From IMG/VR virus record IMGVR_UViG_3300032241_002113, positions 1-29,799 of that record: 29,799 nt of DNA. One strand, 5' to 3'. Below are positions 1 to 7,018 of this stretch, in pieces (within the stretch, counting starts at the first letter, position 1; every line of letters begins with the position of its first letter). The notes below the pieces were generated by a model that had not been told where the DNA came from, did no database searches, and worked only from the letters and a program-made list of their open reading frames with translations. The DNA comes from a virus. Made by a program: the position numbers and the translations under genes.

Positions 1-2
1 AC

Positions 3-584
3 TCTGCGGGTTTTACTCAGGGTGACGCGCAGGACGATCCTGCCGTTAAATTTTACCTTTGCGGCGGTTATATCGTTGGTGGGGGTGGTGTTACTATTAA
101 CGGTTCATATACGGGCGTTATCTGGGGCGGTCTTCCTATTCTGGAAACCATCCCAACCGCTGCTAGCGCACCAGGCACTAACTTGCTGGGATCGGGCATT
201 GCATACGATGCTAACGGCTCGACGTTTACTGGTTTTATGGTCAACAACCAAGCGTACAACGGCATTACGACTCCACAGTCAACGGCTCCGTTGTTTAGCG
301 AGGGCATGACCGTTAACTACTATCGTTTGGGTAGCGGCGCTCGTATTCCTGTACAGGCTGATCCGGCTCTGGTTGCGGCTGATGGTTCTACCATCGCCTC
401 GGCAGTGTGCTGGGATGCCACCAATCAGTGGTTAACGGCCTACACAGGCGCTGTCGGTCAAACGCAAATGAATGTTCGCGTTCTGCGTATCAGCACCTCG
501 GGTAACCTGACGATTAATTATAATTTTGGGGCGGGTAACGCGAACTGGGTCAATACCGGCGCTATCGCGCTCATTCTCATCTAA
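3..584 (+). CDS. capsid-associated structural protein, 5'-truncated by window edge
   Basis: The reading frame is open from base 3 and ends at the TAA at 582-584, giving 193 visible residues; its start lies left of the window. The protein is rich in Gly, Thr, Asn and Val with short beta-type stretches and no charged coiled coil. It sits 17 bases before the major capsid gene, the usual place of a head decoration or cement protein in phages with this capsid type. The function is inferred from position and composition only. A TTG at 183 could mimic a start, but the frame continues upstream with the same character, so it is treated as internal. Confidence 0.7.
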   Translation, partial: SAGFTQGDAQDDPAVKFYLCGGYIVGGGGVTINGSYTGVIWGGLPILETIPTAASAPGTNLLGSGIAYDANGSTFTGFMVNNQAYNGITTPQSTAPLFSEGMTVNYYRLGSGARIPVQADPALVAADGSTIASAVCWDATNQWLTAYTGAVGQTQMNVRVLRISTSGNLTINYNFGAGNANWVNTGAIALILI

Positions 585-601
585 CTTAAGGGAATACCAA
601 C

Positions 602-1627
602 ATGAGCGGATTTGCACCGTCATTTGTTACTGTAAACCCGAATTTCATGCTGCCTGAACTTATTGTTCAGTACAGTCTGGCTTCGGGCGCTTTTTCCACG
701 CTCGCTACCGAGAATCCTATGCCCCGCCTTGGCGAGGCTGATCTCTACGTGTATGCGAAGAAGGTTCAGTTGACCACTCAGGTCACCGCGAGCCAGTCCA
801 CTAGCAACAATCTGCCTTCGGCTTCGGTTGTTCCGTCGATGATTTCGACGGCCACCTACCGCATTCAGACTCGCGCTCAGTACGATGGTTTTGATGAGGC
901 GGCTTCGTCACATTGGAACATTGCACTGCCCGAGGCAATGCGCCTGGCGGCTCGTCAGGGCATCGCACAGCAGCTCCGTAATGCGCTGTTGTACGGTTTC
1001 AATCCGGGGAACGGCGAAGGTCTTCTGAACGCTGCTGGCGCGACTGCGCTCAATTTGGGCGCTGACAGCAACGGCAATGTCGGTTACAGCACTTGGGATT
1101 CGGGCCAGTTGGCACAGTTCTTGCTGAACATGATTGGCGCGCTGAAGGTTCGTACATTGCAGATTGGTCAGCCCTTGCGCTTGGTGTTCTTAGCGCCACA
1201 GCGTTTCATTAGCCAGGTGTCGTACTCGGGCGTGGTGTCGTTAACTCAGTTCCAGCGAGTAGGCGCAGGCGTTGAGACGGCAGCAGGCTTGGTTGAAACC
1301 GTTGCTAAGTGGGCTGGTGGCGACGACGTGTCCTTCGCAGCCGACGACACCCTGATCGGTCAGGGCGCTGGCGGCACGGATGCTATCTTGTTGATTGCGC
1401 CTGAGTTGAAGATTCCAAAGGCCAACGCAAAGATCAATACCAACGTCTTTGCAACCTTAACGCCTAACATCACGGCAACTTCGCTGATGTTGTGCGATAT
1501 GGCGGCTCCAAAGGAGATTCCGACTCCTCTGCCAGATGGCGCTATTACTACGATGTACACGTTACGTGCTACTTCGGGTTGGGCCATTCGACCAGAAGCC
1601 TTGACGATTCTGTCAGCGGCATACTAA
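602..1627 (+). CDS. major capsid protein (DUF2184-like)
   Basis: The product is 341 residues and would form the icosahedral head shell. It has the features of the DUF2184 major capsid family found in many myoviruses: an N-terminal arm, a long helical region around residues 90-130 (PEAMRLAARQGIAQQLRNAL), and a C-terminal beta-rich part ending RPEALTILSAAY. The length suits an HK97-fold capsid protein without a large scaffold domain. The ATG at 602 follows an AAGGGA ribosome site at about 588-593. The gene is followed immediately by a strong terminator, consistent with an abundantly expressed product. The family name is from memory; the capsid role is further supported by position before the connector genes. 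Confidence 0.85.
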   Translation: MSGFAPSFVTVNPNFMLPELIVQYSLASGAFSTLATENPMPRLGEADLYVYAKKVQLTTQVTASQSTSNNLPSASVVPSMISTATYRIQTRAQYDGFDEAASSHWNIALPEAMRLAARQGIAQQLRNALLYGFNPGNGEGLLNAAGATALNLGADSNGNVGYSTWDSGQLAQFLLNMIGALKVRTLQIGQPLRLVFLAPQRFISQVSYSGVVSLTQFQRVGAGVETAAGLVETVAKWAGGDDVSFAADDTLIGQGAGGTDAILLIAPELKIPKANAKINTNVFATLTPNITATSLMLCDMAAPKEIPTPLPDGAITTMYTLRATSGWAIRPEALTILSAAY

Positions 1628-1648
1628 GACCTCGTTTTAACGAGTCTT
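1626..1648 (+). other. bulged hairpin directly after the capsid gene
   Basis: AAGA-C-CTCG and CGAGTCTT pair as an eight-base-pair stem with a one-base bulge and a TTTTAA loop. It begins at the last base of the capsid stop codon and lies four bases before the terminator stem, so the two could form a tandem 3'-end structure protecting the capsid transcript. Its role is inferred. Confidence 0.5.
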
Positions 1649-1651
1649 GTT

Positions 1652-1678
1652 AAAGGCCTCCGCAAGGAGGCCTTTTTT
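1652..1678 (+). terminator. rho-independent terminator after the major capsid gene
   Basis: A perfect ten-base-pair stem (AAAGGCCTCC with GGAGGCCTTT) closes a GCAA tetraloop of the GNRA type and runs into a tract of six T. This is a textbook intrinsic terminator on the plus strand. It would end or attenuate transcription after the capsid gene, setting capsid dosage apart from the connector and tail genes downstream. Confidence 0.93.
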
Positions 1679-1706
1679 ATTTTCAAGGGTGCGATACACT
1701 GCAAGC

Positions 1707-1757
1707 GAGGCCCCTGCTGACGGAGAAACAGACAGGGGCCTCTGACCGCGCGTCAGA
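1707..1757 (+). other. two further hairpins between capsid and connector genes
   Basis: GAGGCCCCTG (1707-1716) pairs perfectly with CAGGGGCCTC (1733-1742) across a 16-base loop. Immediately after, TCTGAC (1741-1746) pairs with GTCAGA (1752-1757) across CGCGC; the two structures share bases 1741-1742. Neither has a following T-tract, so they are not ordinary terminators. They lie in a 182-base gap with no convincing ORF, between the terminator and the next ribosome site, and could be a processing or leader structure. Confidence 0.65.
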
Positions 1758-1809
1758 ACCACCCTGCCGCACGGCTTCGTTGATAATACCTTACCACCGA
1801 GGATTTCTT

Positions 1810-2322
1810 ATGCCATCGCTGTATATTGCCAATTGCTCAAAAGCCGAATTCTTTTTTACCTATATGCTGCCGGAAAATATGCGTCCATTTTCGCAACATA
1901 TCCGCGCCGGGGCGCAGATTGAAATTAAAGGCGAGCAGCCAATGCTGGATGCCATTATTTCCCAGCACGAAATCTACGGTATGCAACCGGCTGAGAAGGT
2001 CACTCGCCGGTTTGGAGGCCTAGCCTATCGTCTGAATAAGCCTATTAGCGTAGAAGCCATTCAGCAGGGTCTGACGCAGTCTGAGCAAGAACAAATCGAG
2101 CGCGCGTTGGAAGCGCGAAAAATCACCACGGTAGCGCAGGATCAGATGTTTGCTAATAAAGCGCAGGAAGTGGGCTCTAAACAAACGGCTCCGCTTGAGA
2201 TAGAAATCTCAGAGGAAACGCGCGGCCCTGCCGATACGAGTCCTAAATTTAATCAAACATTGGTGGTGGAACGCGAAGGTCAGCAAGATCAAGGCAAGCG
2301 TGGGCGCGGACGAAAAAGCTAA
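1810..2322 (+). CDS. unrecognised phage protein in head-connector region
   Basis: The 170-residue product is not recognised. The N-terminal half looks folded and beta/alpha mixed (MPSLYIANCSKAEFFFTYML). The second half is hydrophilic, rich in Gln, Glu and Lys, and ends in a basic tail KRGRGRKS. The ATG at 1810 has a good GAGGA site six bases upstream, so it is preferred over a TTG at 1780. It is the first gene after the capsid terminator and precedes two connector candidates, suggesting a head or head-tail joining role, perhaps a minor head protein. The basic tail could touch DNA; that is speculation. Confidence 0.75.
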   Translation: MPSLYIANCSKAEFFFTYMLPENMRPFSQHIRAGAQIEIKGEQPMLDAIISQHEIYGMQPAEKVTRRFGGLAYRLNKPISVEAIQQGLTQSEQEQIERALEARKITTVAQDQMFANKAQEVGSKQTAPLEIEISEETRGPADTSPKFNQTLVVEREGQQDQGKRGRGRKS

Positions 2323-2367
2323 TCGCGCGACGCTTTTCTTTTCTTCCACAGGGGCTACAATCAGGGT

Positions 2368-2814
2368 ATGGAAACCACACCTACCCTGCTTGGGTTTATA
2401 ACCTTCTGTCGTCAAATTGTTGGCATCCCTCAAGTTGTTATGGGCGATGAAGATCCTGCATTTCCAACAGCCTTACAATATGCACAACTGTGGATTCCCA
2501 CAGAACTGCAATTGTTTGCGCCAGAACTTTACGTAGCCGCCGTGTACAACTGGGCGGCTTCGTATCTTATTCAATTTAAGCAAGATCCCACCGGCCAGGT
2601 TTTTTTTACCAACGCCCGATCTGCTTTTGGTATCACAAACTTCGTCCCCGGTGTCATTAACTCCGCGCATAACGAAGCAACAAGCCAAACCATGACTATT
2701 GGCAAAGGGTTACAGAATATGACCCTAACGGATTTGCAGCGCGTCAAAGATCCGTATGGGCGTTCCGCGTTAGCTATTTTGCAGGACTTGGGCACGCTCT
2801 GGGGTCTTACCTAA
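2368..2814 (+). CDS. putative head-tail adaptor protein
   Basis: The product has 148 residues. Its helical layout, with the stretches QYAQLWIPTELQLFAPELY and AAVYNWAASYLIQF, resembles the helical connector-adaptor proteins (DUF4054/gp6-like) that sit under the portal. The position, after the capsid gene and before neck, sheath and tube, fits. The stop codon overlaps the next start (TAATG at 2812-2816), so translation is coupled. Family membership is a judgement from the pattern of hydrophobic residues and gene order. Confidence 0.7.
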   Translation: METTPTLLGFITFCRQIVGIPQVVMGDEDPAFPTALQYAQLWIPTELQLFAPELYVAAVYNWAASYLIQFKQDPTGQVFFTNARSAFGITNFVPGVINSAHNEATSQTMTIGKGLQNMTLTDLQRVKDPYGRSALAILQDLGTLWGLT

Positions 2815-3242
2815 TGCAATTGCATATCGGGGTATACGACGTACCAGAGCCGGAATTTAACGGCAAGAGCGTTACCACGACTTATCAGGTGGCTCAAGAT
2901 TTAGAAGCTATCTATCATTTGTTTTCGCATTTTGTGGACGATCATATCGACCACATGACTAAATTAGTCACTAAAAGTGTTCAGCAGTCGCTTCATCAAC
3001 ACATCGACGGCGAAGAAGAAACGACGGAAGGCTTAGATACGGCGTTGTCAGGGATTACTCTGACTTTTCAAAACTACGTCGTAACAGGTCAATTAGATGA
3101 CCGGCAAAGAGGCGTGCCTACTCGGGCTGCGAGAGAAGGACGGCGACGACTTAAAGGGCCTACCTATGAAGGGCCACCCCGTCCCTCGTTTGATGATACG
3201 AGTACTTTCGTTAATTCACTGCATACGTGGGTTGAGAAGTAA
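2814..3242 (+). CDS. putative neck or head-completion protein
   Basis: The 142-residue product starts at an ATG overlapping the previous stop and itself ends in a TAATG overlap with the next gene. The first half contains a His/Asp-rich helix (HFVDDHIDHMTKLV). The C-terminus carries GVPTRAAREGRRRLKGPTYE and then RPSFDDTSTFVNSLHTWV. A 'P-S-F-x-D-T-x-x-F-x-x-S' ending is common in phage neck and tail-completion proteins. It probably bridges connector and tail tube. The exact role, neck or tail terminator, cannot be fixed from sequence. Confidence 0.65.
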   Translation: MQLHIGVYDVPEPEFNGKSVTTTYQVAQDLEAIYHLFSHFVDDHIDHMTKLVTKSVQQSLHQHIDGEEETTEGLDTALSGITLTFQNYVVTGQLDDRQRGVPTRAAREGRRRLKGPTYEGPPRPSFDDTSTFVNSLHTWVEK

Positions 3243-4309
3243 TGGCTACGCTGACCGAATCCACACAGCAAGCGGGAGCGAACGATAAAGCCGCAGGGCT
3301 TATTGCCGCTATTGGTCTGCTATCCGGCGAACAGAATTACACGTTTGAGTTGTATCAGCGTTTGGTGCTGCCCATCGATGGGTTTGTTTTTTGGGTTAAA
3401 GCTTCAGCCGTTAACCCTGCTTATTTGAATCAGCAATATTCGGCACTTTATAGCACCCCTCCGCTTAACGCCGCCGGATACGATGCTAACGAGCCAGTAT
3501 CCAATTTAACGCCTGCACAAGAAACAACATTTTCTTTTCAAACCGTGGGCAGCTTGCATACGTCGCAAGCGATATCGGAAGAAGAAAGCACTACTTATAC
3601 TTCGCAAAGAATTCTATTTACGACTAAGACGCAAGTAGATTTTTTTGCGGCTATTGCCCCAGACCAACTGTATATCACCACGATACCTAATGGATCGCGT
3701 GTGGCTTTTGGATCGCAAGCGAATCATTATCACTTAGCTGGGCTATGGCATTACACGGGTAAGGCGGTCTATTCGACTCTGTTTTCACAGATTATCGACG
3801 ACCCGCGCACGCTTGCAGTAAATACTCCAATCGTTTCAAATTCGCTGCCTTTTTGGCTTGCCATGAGTACACCCTCGGTACCCGTATACCCAAGCTATTT
3901 GTCACCGCTTAATCAGATCCCGCCATACGTAACGGCTGATATCAAAAGCACGACAGCGATGGGGCAATCTCCGCTTTATACGCAAGCGAGCGCGCAAAGT
4001 CAGCTAGTAACCGACGTAATTCGGTTTACCAGTTACGGGCTGAATAATGATGCAATATTAGACTTCCAGCGTATGATCTTGCAAAATTCCCTATTGTCAG
4101 AGGACTACGGCATTATGAATATGCCTGTGCCTGTTGATGGTAAATTACCGCAAGTCGAATTTCAGGTTATTGCACAGATGAAGACTATGCAGTTGCAAGT
4201 GAATTATTATCAAAATCGTGCTCGTAATCTGGCACGACAATTGATTGATAGTGCGCTGATTAACATGAATCCTATACCCCCATCAATGGGTACTCCCTTC
4301 TACGCTTAA
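3242..4309 (+). CDS. unknown virion protein between neck and sheath genes
   Basis: A 355-residue protein translated from an ATG coupled to the preceding stop. No enzymatic motif is visible. It is rich in Ser, Thr, Gln, Asn and aromatic residues, typical of structural proteins. The C-terminal part ends in a Gln/Asn/Arg-rich helix (VNYYQNRARNLARQLIDSAL). Similar-sized proteins of unknown function occupy this position in other myoviruses with DUF2184-type capsids, so a virion component of the neck or capsid surface is likely. A fibre or whisker at the neck is another possibility. Confidence 0.65.
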   Translation: MATLTESTQQAGANDKAAGLIAAIGLLSGEQNYTFELYQRLVLPIDGFVFWVKASAVNPAYLNQQYSALYSTPPLNAAGYDANEPVSNLTPAQETTFSFQTVGSLHTSQAISEEESTTYTSQRILFTTKTQVDFFAAIAPDQLYITTIPNGSRVAFGSQANHYHLAGLWHYTGKAVYSTLFSQIIDDPRTLAVNTPIVSNSLPFWLAMSTPSVPVYPSYLSPLNQIPPYVTADIKSTTAMGQSPLYTQASAQSQLVTDVIRFTSYGLNNDAILDFQRMILQNSLLSEDYGIMNMPVPVDGKLPQVEFQVIAQMKTMQLQVNYYQNRARNLARQLIDSALINMNPIPPSMGTPFYA

Positions 4310-4321
4310 GAGGTTTTATAC

Positions 4322-4621
4322 ATGGCTATTACAACTCAAGCTTTTATTCAGGCTCCGTTTATCACAAAAAATAGATCAAATCTTTATGGCAGCGCTTCAA
4401 TTATTGTTAAAACAGAACGTGGCTATGTAGGTAGTGTTTCTGTGTTGGTAGCGGGTTCTACTCCTGGTGCCATATATGATAGTTCCAGTATTGTGGATCC
4501 CAGTTTACTAATTTGTTCCATACCTAATACTGTGGGTATATATCCTATTAATTTTCCAGTAGAAGTTGGCATCGTAGTTGTGCCAGGAACAGATCAAGTT
4601 TTCGCTATTTCATACGCTTAA
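4322..4621 (+). CDS. small beta-rich structural protein
   Basis: The 99-residue product is almost entirely alternating hydrophobic and polar residues (ASIIVKTERGYVGSVSVLVA), as expected for a single beta-sandwich domain, and has no charged coiled coil. The start has an AAGAGG ribosome site at 4309-4314. It lies directly before the sheath gene, which has its own strong ribosome site. A decoration protein or a tail-completion protein are both possible; I do not recognise the family. Confidence 0.65.
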   Translation: MAITTQAFIQAPFITKNRSNLYGSASIIVKTERGYVGSVSVLVAGSTPGAIYDSSSIVDPSLLICSIPNTVGIYPINFPVEVGIVVVPGTDQVFAISYA

Positions 4622-4645
4622 TGAAGCAATAAGGAGGGGCGATTC

Positions 4646-5752
4646 ATGCCTCAGATTGTCACAGTAAATGTTACTCAGGTAGTCGCCCCGACACCTTCGC
4701 AGCTTCAAAAGACTGGTGCGTTGGTAACTCAGGGCGGCACTAATGGCGCGGCAAACACTGTCACGCTGCTTACTCAGTTATCGGATTTGGCCGCTATTAT
4801 CGGTACCGGCGCAGCAGCCACCGAGCTGACTGCAATGGCAACGACGTTCTTCGCTCAAGGCAGCACACAAGCCGTGTATGTGCTTGAGTTGGGGGCAGGC
4901 ACTACGGCTGCGGGTGTAAGTGCGTTAAACACGTATATCACCAATTCGCCGCCAAACCTTCGTTTCTATTCGTACTTGTTGCCTTCTGAATGGGACATTG
5001 AAACGACCGCGCATACGTTCGTAAGTACGTTTGATAGTCCAACGTCAGAAACGTATTTTTACGTAACGACTACTACGGCTACTTACGCGCCGTGGCAGGG
5101 CAATAAATCCGTATTTGCGGTCATTCAAAACCCTAGCGCACCTGTTACCGAATTTAGTGCCGCAGCTTTCTTTTACGTATCGTTAAGCTACGCGCCAAGT
5201 TCCATTAACTTGGTTGCGCCTATGCAGTTCTCGTATCTGTATGGCGTAACGCCGTACTCTACGTTAACCAGTGCTAACCAGACTACGTATTTAAATGCGG
5301 GTCTGAACTGGGTAGGAACGGGCGCGCAAGGCGGCATTAGCAATACGCTGATCGTTGGCGGTCAATTTATGGACGTGAATGTCAGCAGTCCACAGGGTGG
5401 TAATCCGTTCAACTATTGGTACGCGATTGATTGGCTATCAATTAACGTCGCTATTGCTTTAGCTAATGCGGTGATTAATGGCAGCAATACGCCAACCAAT
5501 CCGCTGTATTACGATCAGGCGGGTATCAATACGCTTCAGACGGTAGCTCAAACTACGGTTAATAATGCTATTGCTTTCGGCCTTATTATTAACCCAGCTA
5601 AAGTTAATGCTATCCCTTACGCTACGTACATTAAGCAGAATCCTGGCGATTACGCTATCGGTCGTTACGCCGGTCTGTCTTGCACGTTTACCCCACTCCG
5701 TGGCTTCAGTCAGATTGTTATCTATCTGACCGCTACGAATTTCCCGGTTTAA
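4646..5752 (+). CDS. contractile tail sheath protein
   Basis: The 368-residue product resembles the short DUF3383-like tail sheath proteins. It begins MPQIVTVNVTQVVAPTPSQL, has an early segment on 'going over a list' typical of sheath proteins (LLTQLSDLAAIIGTGAAATE), and a C-terminal helical segment around residues 260-315. An AAGGAGG ribosome site at 4631-4637 indicates high expression. It is followed by the tail tube gene, the canonical order in contractile tails. This gene is the main reason for calling the phage a myovirus. Confidence 0.88.
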   Translation: MPQIVTVNVTQVVAPTPSQLQKTGALVTQGGTNGAANTVTLLTQLSDLAAIIGTGAAATELTAMATTFFAQGSTQAVYVLELGAGTTAAGVSALNTYITNSPPNLRFYSYLLPSEWDIETTAHTFVSTFDSPTSETYFYVTTTTATYAPWQGNKSVFAVIQNPSAPVTEFSAAAFFYVSLSYAPSSINLVAPMQFSYLYGVTPYSTLTSANQTTYLNAGLNWVGTGAQGGISNTLIVGGQFMDVNVSSPQGGNPFNYWYAIDWLSINVAIALANAVINGSNTPTNPLYYDQAGINTLQTVAQTTVNNAIAFGLIINPAKVNAIPYATYIKQNPGDYAIGRYAGLSCTFTPLRGFSQIVIYLTATNFPV

Positions 5753-5764
5753 GGAGCCTAACTA

Positions 5765-6208
5765 ATGCCGAATCCGCAAATTGTTCAAGGCACACTAAAT
5801 CGACTTCGGGGTAGTGTGGTTTACACCGACTTCCCCCAGTTGAACGTGACTGCCCCTTATCTCGCCAAAGAGGCCCTTTCGATTGCGTTTGAAGGCGACA
5901 CGTCGCTTTTAATCGGCACTCTGACGGGCGCTGTGACGAGCCCTGAGCCCTATACGTTTGGCACTGTCACCATGCACTTGCTGCGTACTCAGGCTTTAGC
6001 CGATGCGTACAAAGCACAGATCGAGTTAAACACCACAATGGGTGATGTCTCGGTTTATGGTGACAGTGCGACGTTTAGTCGGTTTGTGCTTAATAACTGC
6101 GTTTTAATGTCGCTACAAGAAATTACGTTTGATGGTAATCAGGCTGGCCTGATTGTTCGTTTACGTGGTGTCTACAACGTCAACTCGTCGTTGTGGGCTG
6201 ACGCTTAA
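5765..6208 (+). CDS. tail tube protein
   Basis: A 147-residue product, the usual size for the tube subunit that stacks as hexamers inside the sheath. It is beta-rich with the pattern YTFGTVTMHLLRTQALADAY followed by DSATFSRFVLNNCVL, similar to tube proteins of DUF3277 type. It has an AAGGAG ribosome site and sits between sheath and tail-assembly chaperone, the standard place. A 13-base-pair hairpin follows the stop codon and may stabilise this abundant message. Confidence 0.85.
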   Translation: MPNPQIVQGTLNRLRGSVVYTDFPQLNVTAPYLAKEALSIAFEGDTSLLIGTLTGAVTSPEPYTFGTVTMHLLRTQALADAYKAQIELNTTMGDVSVYGDSATFSRFVLNNCVLMSLQEITFDGNQAGLIVRLRGVYNVNSSLWADA

Positions 6209-6215
6209 TAAAAGC

Positions 6216-6249
6216 GAAGCCCCGGCTGATTAGCAGCAGCCGGGGCTTC
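6216..6249 (+). terminator. long hairpin after tail tube gene, without T-tract
   Basis: GAAGCCCCGGCTG (6216-6228) pairs perfectly with CAGCCGGGGCTTC (6237-6249) across an eight-base loop. The flank after it is TCATCATG, not a T-run, so it is at best a weak terminator. It may act as a 3'-stability element or attenuator separating the abundant sheath and tube from the chaperone genes, which are needed in small amounts. Confidence 0.65.
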
Positions 6250-6277
6250 TCATCATGCAATAAGAGGGAGGTATCGC

Positions 6278-6316
6278 ATGACTAGGAAAATTTTAAGCTA
6301 CGGGGAGTCGGTATGA
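6278..6316 (+). CDS. 12-codon leader ORF upstream of tail chaperone
   Basis: A very strong ribosome site (AGAGGGAGGT at 6263-6272) precedes an ATG at 6278 that opens only twelve codons, MTRKILSYGESV, before a TGA at 6314-6316. That stop overlaps the ATG of the chaperone gene (ATGA at 6313-6316). The chaperone start has only the weaker GGGGAG upstream, so its translation may depend on termination-reinitiation from this leader. Alternatively the peptide is the natural N-terminus of the chaperone, joined by a frameshift or split by a sequence error. Confidence 0.6.
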   Translation: MTRKILSYGESV

Positions 6317-6897
6317 AACCTCGTATTAATAAGAAACTGAATCTGGTCATCACTATTGATGACGCAAGCGGCGCAAAAATTCACGTACATTCCACGCCTA
6401 TCTCGCGTGAAGTCTTCGAGACGTTCTACGAGGAACTAGGTTTAGTTTTTACCAAATCGTTTGGTGAAAGCGGTAGCGTACACATGGCGATCTCGGCTCC
6501 GCAGCTTGCGTATCCCGCGCTAAAGAAACTATGCGACGAACGTGGCACATGGGATACGGTAAAGTCGGGTCTGGTTAACGAAATTTTGCGATTAACCAAC
6601 GTCATTTATTTATCGGACGCCGGTTGGGTATCGGTTCCGCTTGAGGTGGCTATTAAAGAAGAAGTTATTGACGAGGATAGCGAACGCGAGGTGCTATCGT
6701 CGTTGATTTTTTTTACTGCAATTACTTTCGTAGCGCCAAAACAGTTGGTCAAAGGGTTTCTGGATATGGCTTCAGCCTTGCGGAATTGGGGCGTTACTTC
6801 CTCGAATTCTACGGAGTACAAACTTGGCTTGCCGATATCGACAGACACCGAGATTTCGGAGACGATAACATCGTCGCGTGTGCCTTTAGCTACTTAA
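6313..6897 (+). CDS. tail assembly chaperone, short (G-like) product
   Basis: The 194-residue product lies between tail tube and tape measure, where the tail assembly chaperone that coats the tape measure is encoded. The N-terminus (MKPRINKKLNLVITIDDASG, then VHSTPISREVF) is typical of chaperones in contractile-tailed phages with this gene order. The ATG overlaps the leader stop. From 6681 onward a second frame, -1 relative to this one, is also open and continues past this gene's stop, so this is the unshifted product of a pair. The tail beyond about residue 134 is read only by ribosomes that do not shift. Confidence 0.8.
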   Translation: MKPRINKKLNLVITIDDASGAKIHVHSTPISREVFETFYEELGLVFTKSFGESGSVHMAISAPQLAYPALKKLCDERGTWDTVKSGLVNEILRLTNVIYLSDAGWVSVPLEVAIKEEVIDEDSEREVLSSLIFFTAITFVAPKQLVKGFLDMASALRNWGVTSSNSTEYKLGLPISTDTEISETITSSRVPLAT

Positions 6898-7010
6898 GTG
6901 AAGACGGGTTCTCCAATTTTGTGGAGTCTTTTGGCGCAGAGTGGCTAGATGCCCAGGAGTTTAGGCACCGATATTTAATTAGATCGTTAAAAAACTTTTT
7001 CTCGAGTTGA
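6313..7010 (+). CDS. tail assembly chaperone, -1 frameshift (GT-like) product
   Basis: Predicted joined product: 6313-6714 in the first frame, then re-reading base 6714 and continuing to the TGA at 7008-7010, about 232 residues. The downstream frame is open from 6681 and has no credible start or ribosome site of its own. Its distal part (WLADIDRHRDFGDDNIVACA) looks like real protein. It ends just before the tape measure gene, the same layout as lambda gpG/gpGT, in which the extended form links the chaperone to tail subunits. The frameshift position is inferred from the only good slippery run. Confidence 0.72.
6708..6714 (+). promoter_or_regulatory. probable -1 ribosomal frameshift site (T TTT TTT)
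   Basis: Bases 6707-6714 are eight T. In the chaperone frame the codons are ATT TTT TTT ACT, so T-TTT-TTT fits the X-XXY-YYZ slippery heptamer exactly in phase, and both tRNAs can re-pair after slipping one base back. It lies 27 bases into the 6681-6897 region where both frames are open. I see no strong downstream pseudoknot. Confidence 0.7.
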
Positions 7011-7018
7011 GAGTTGCT

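Noticed and set aside
22-309. Plus-strand frame of 95 codons at the left edge, and the opposite-strand frame over 68-307
   Set aside because: Both overlap the open frame that runs from base 3 to 584, which has structural-protein composition and no internal stop; the others are hydrophobic or irregular shadows.
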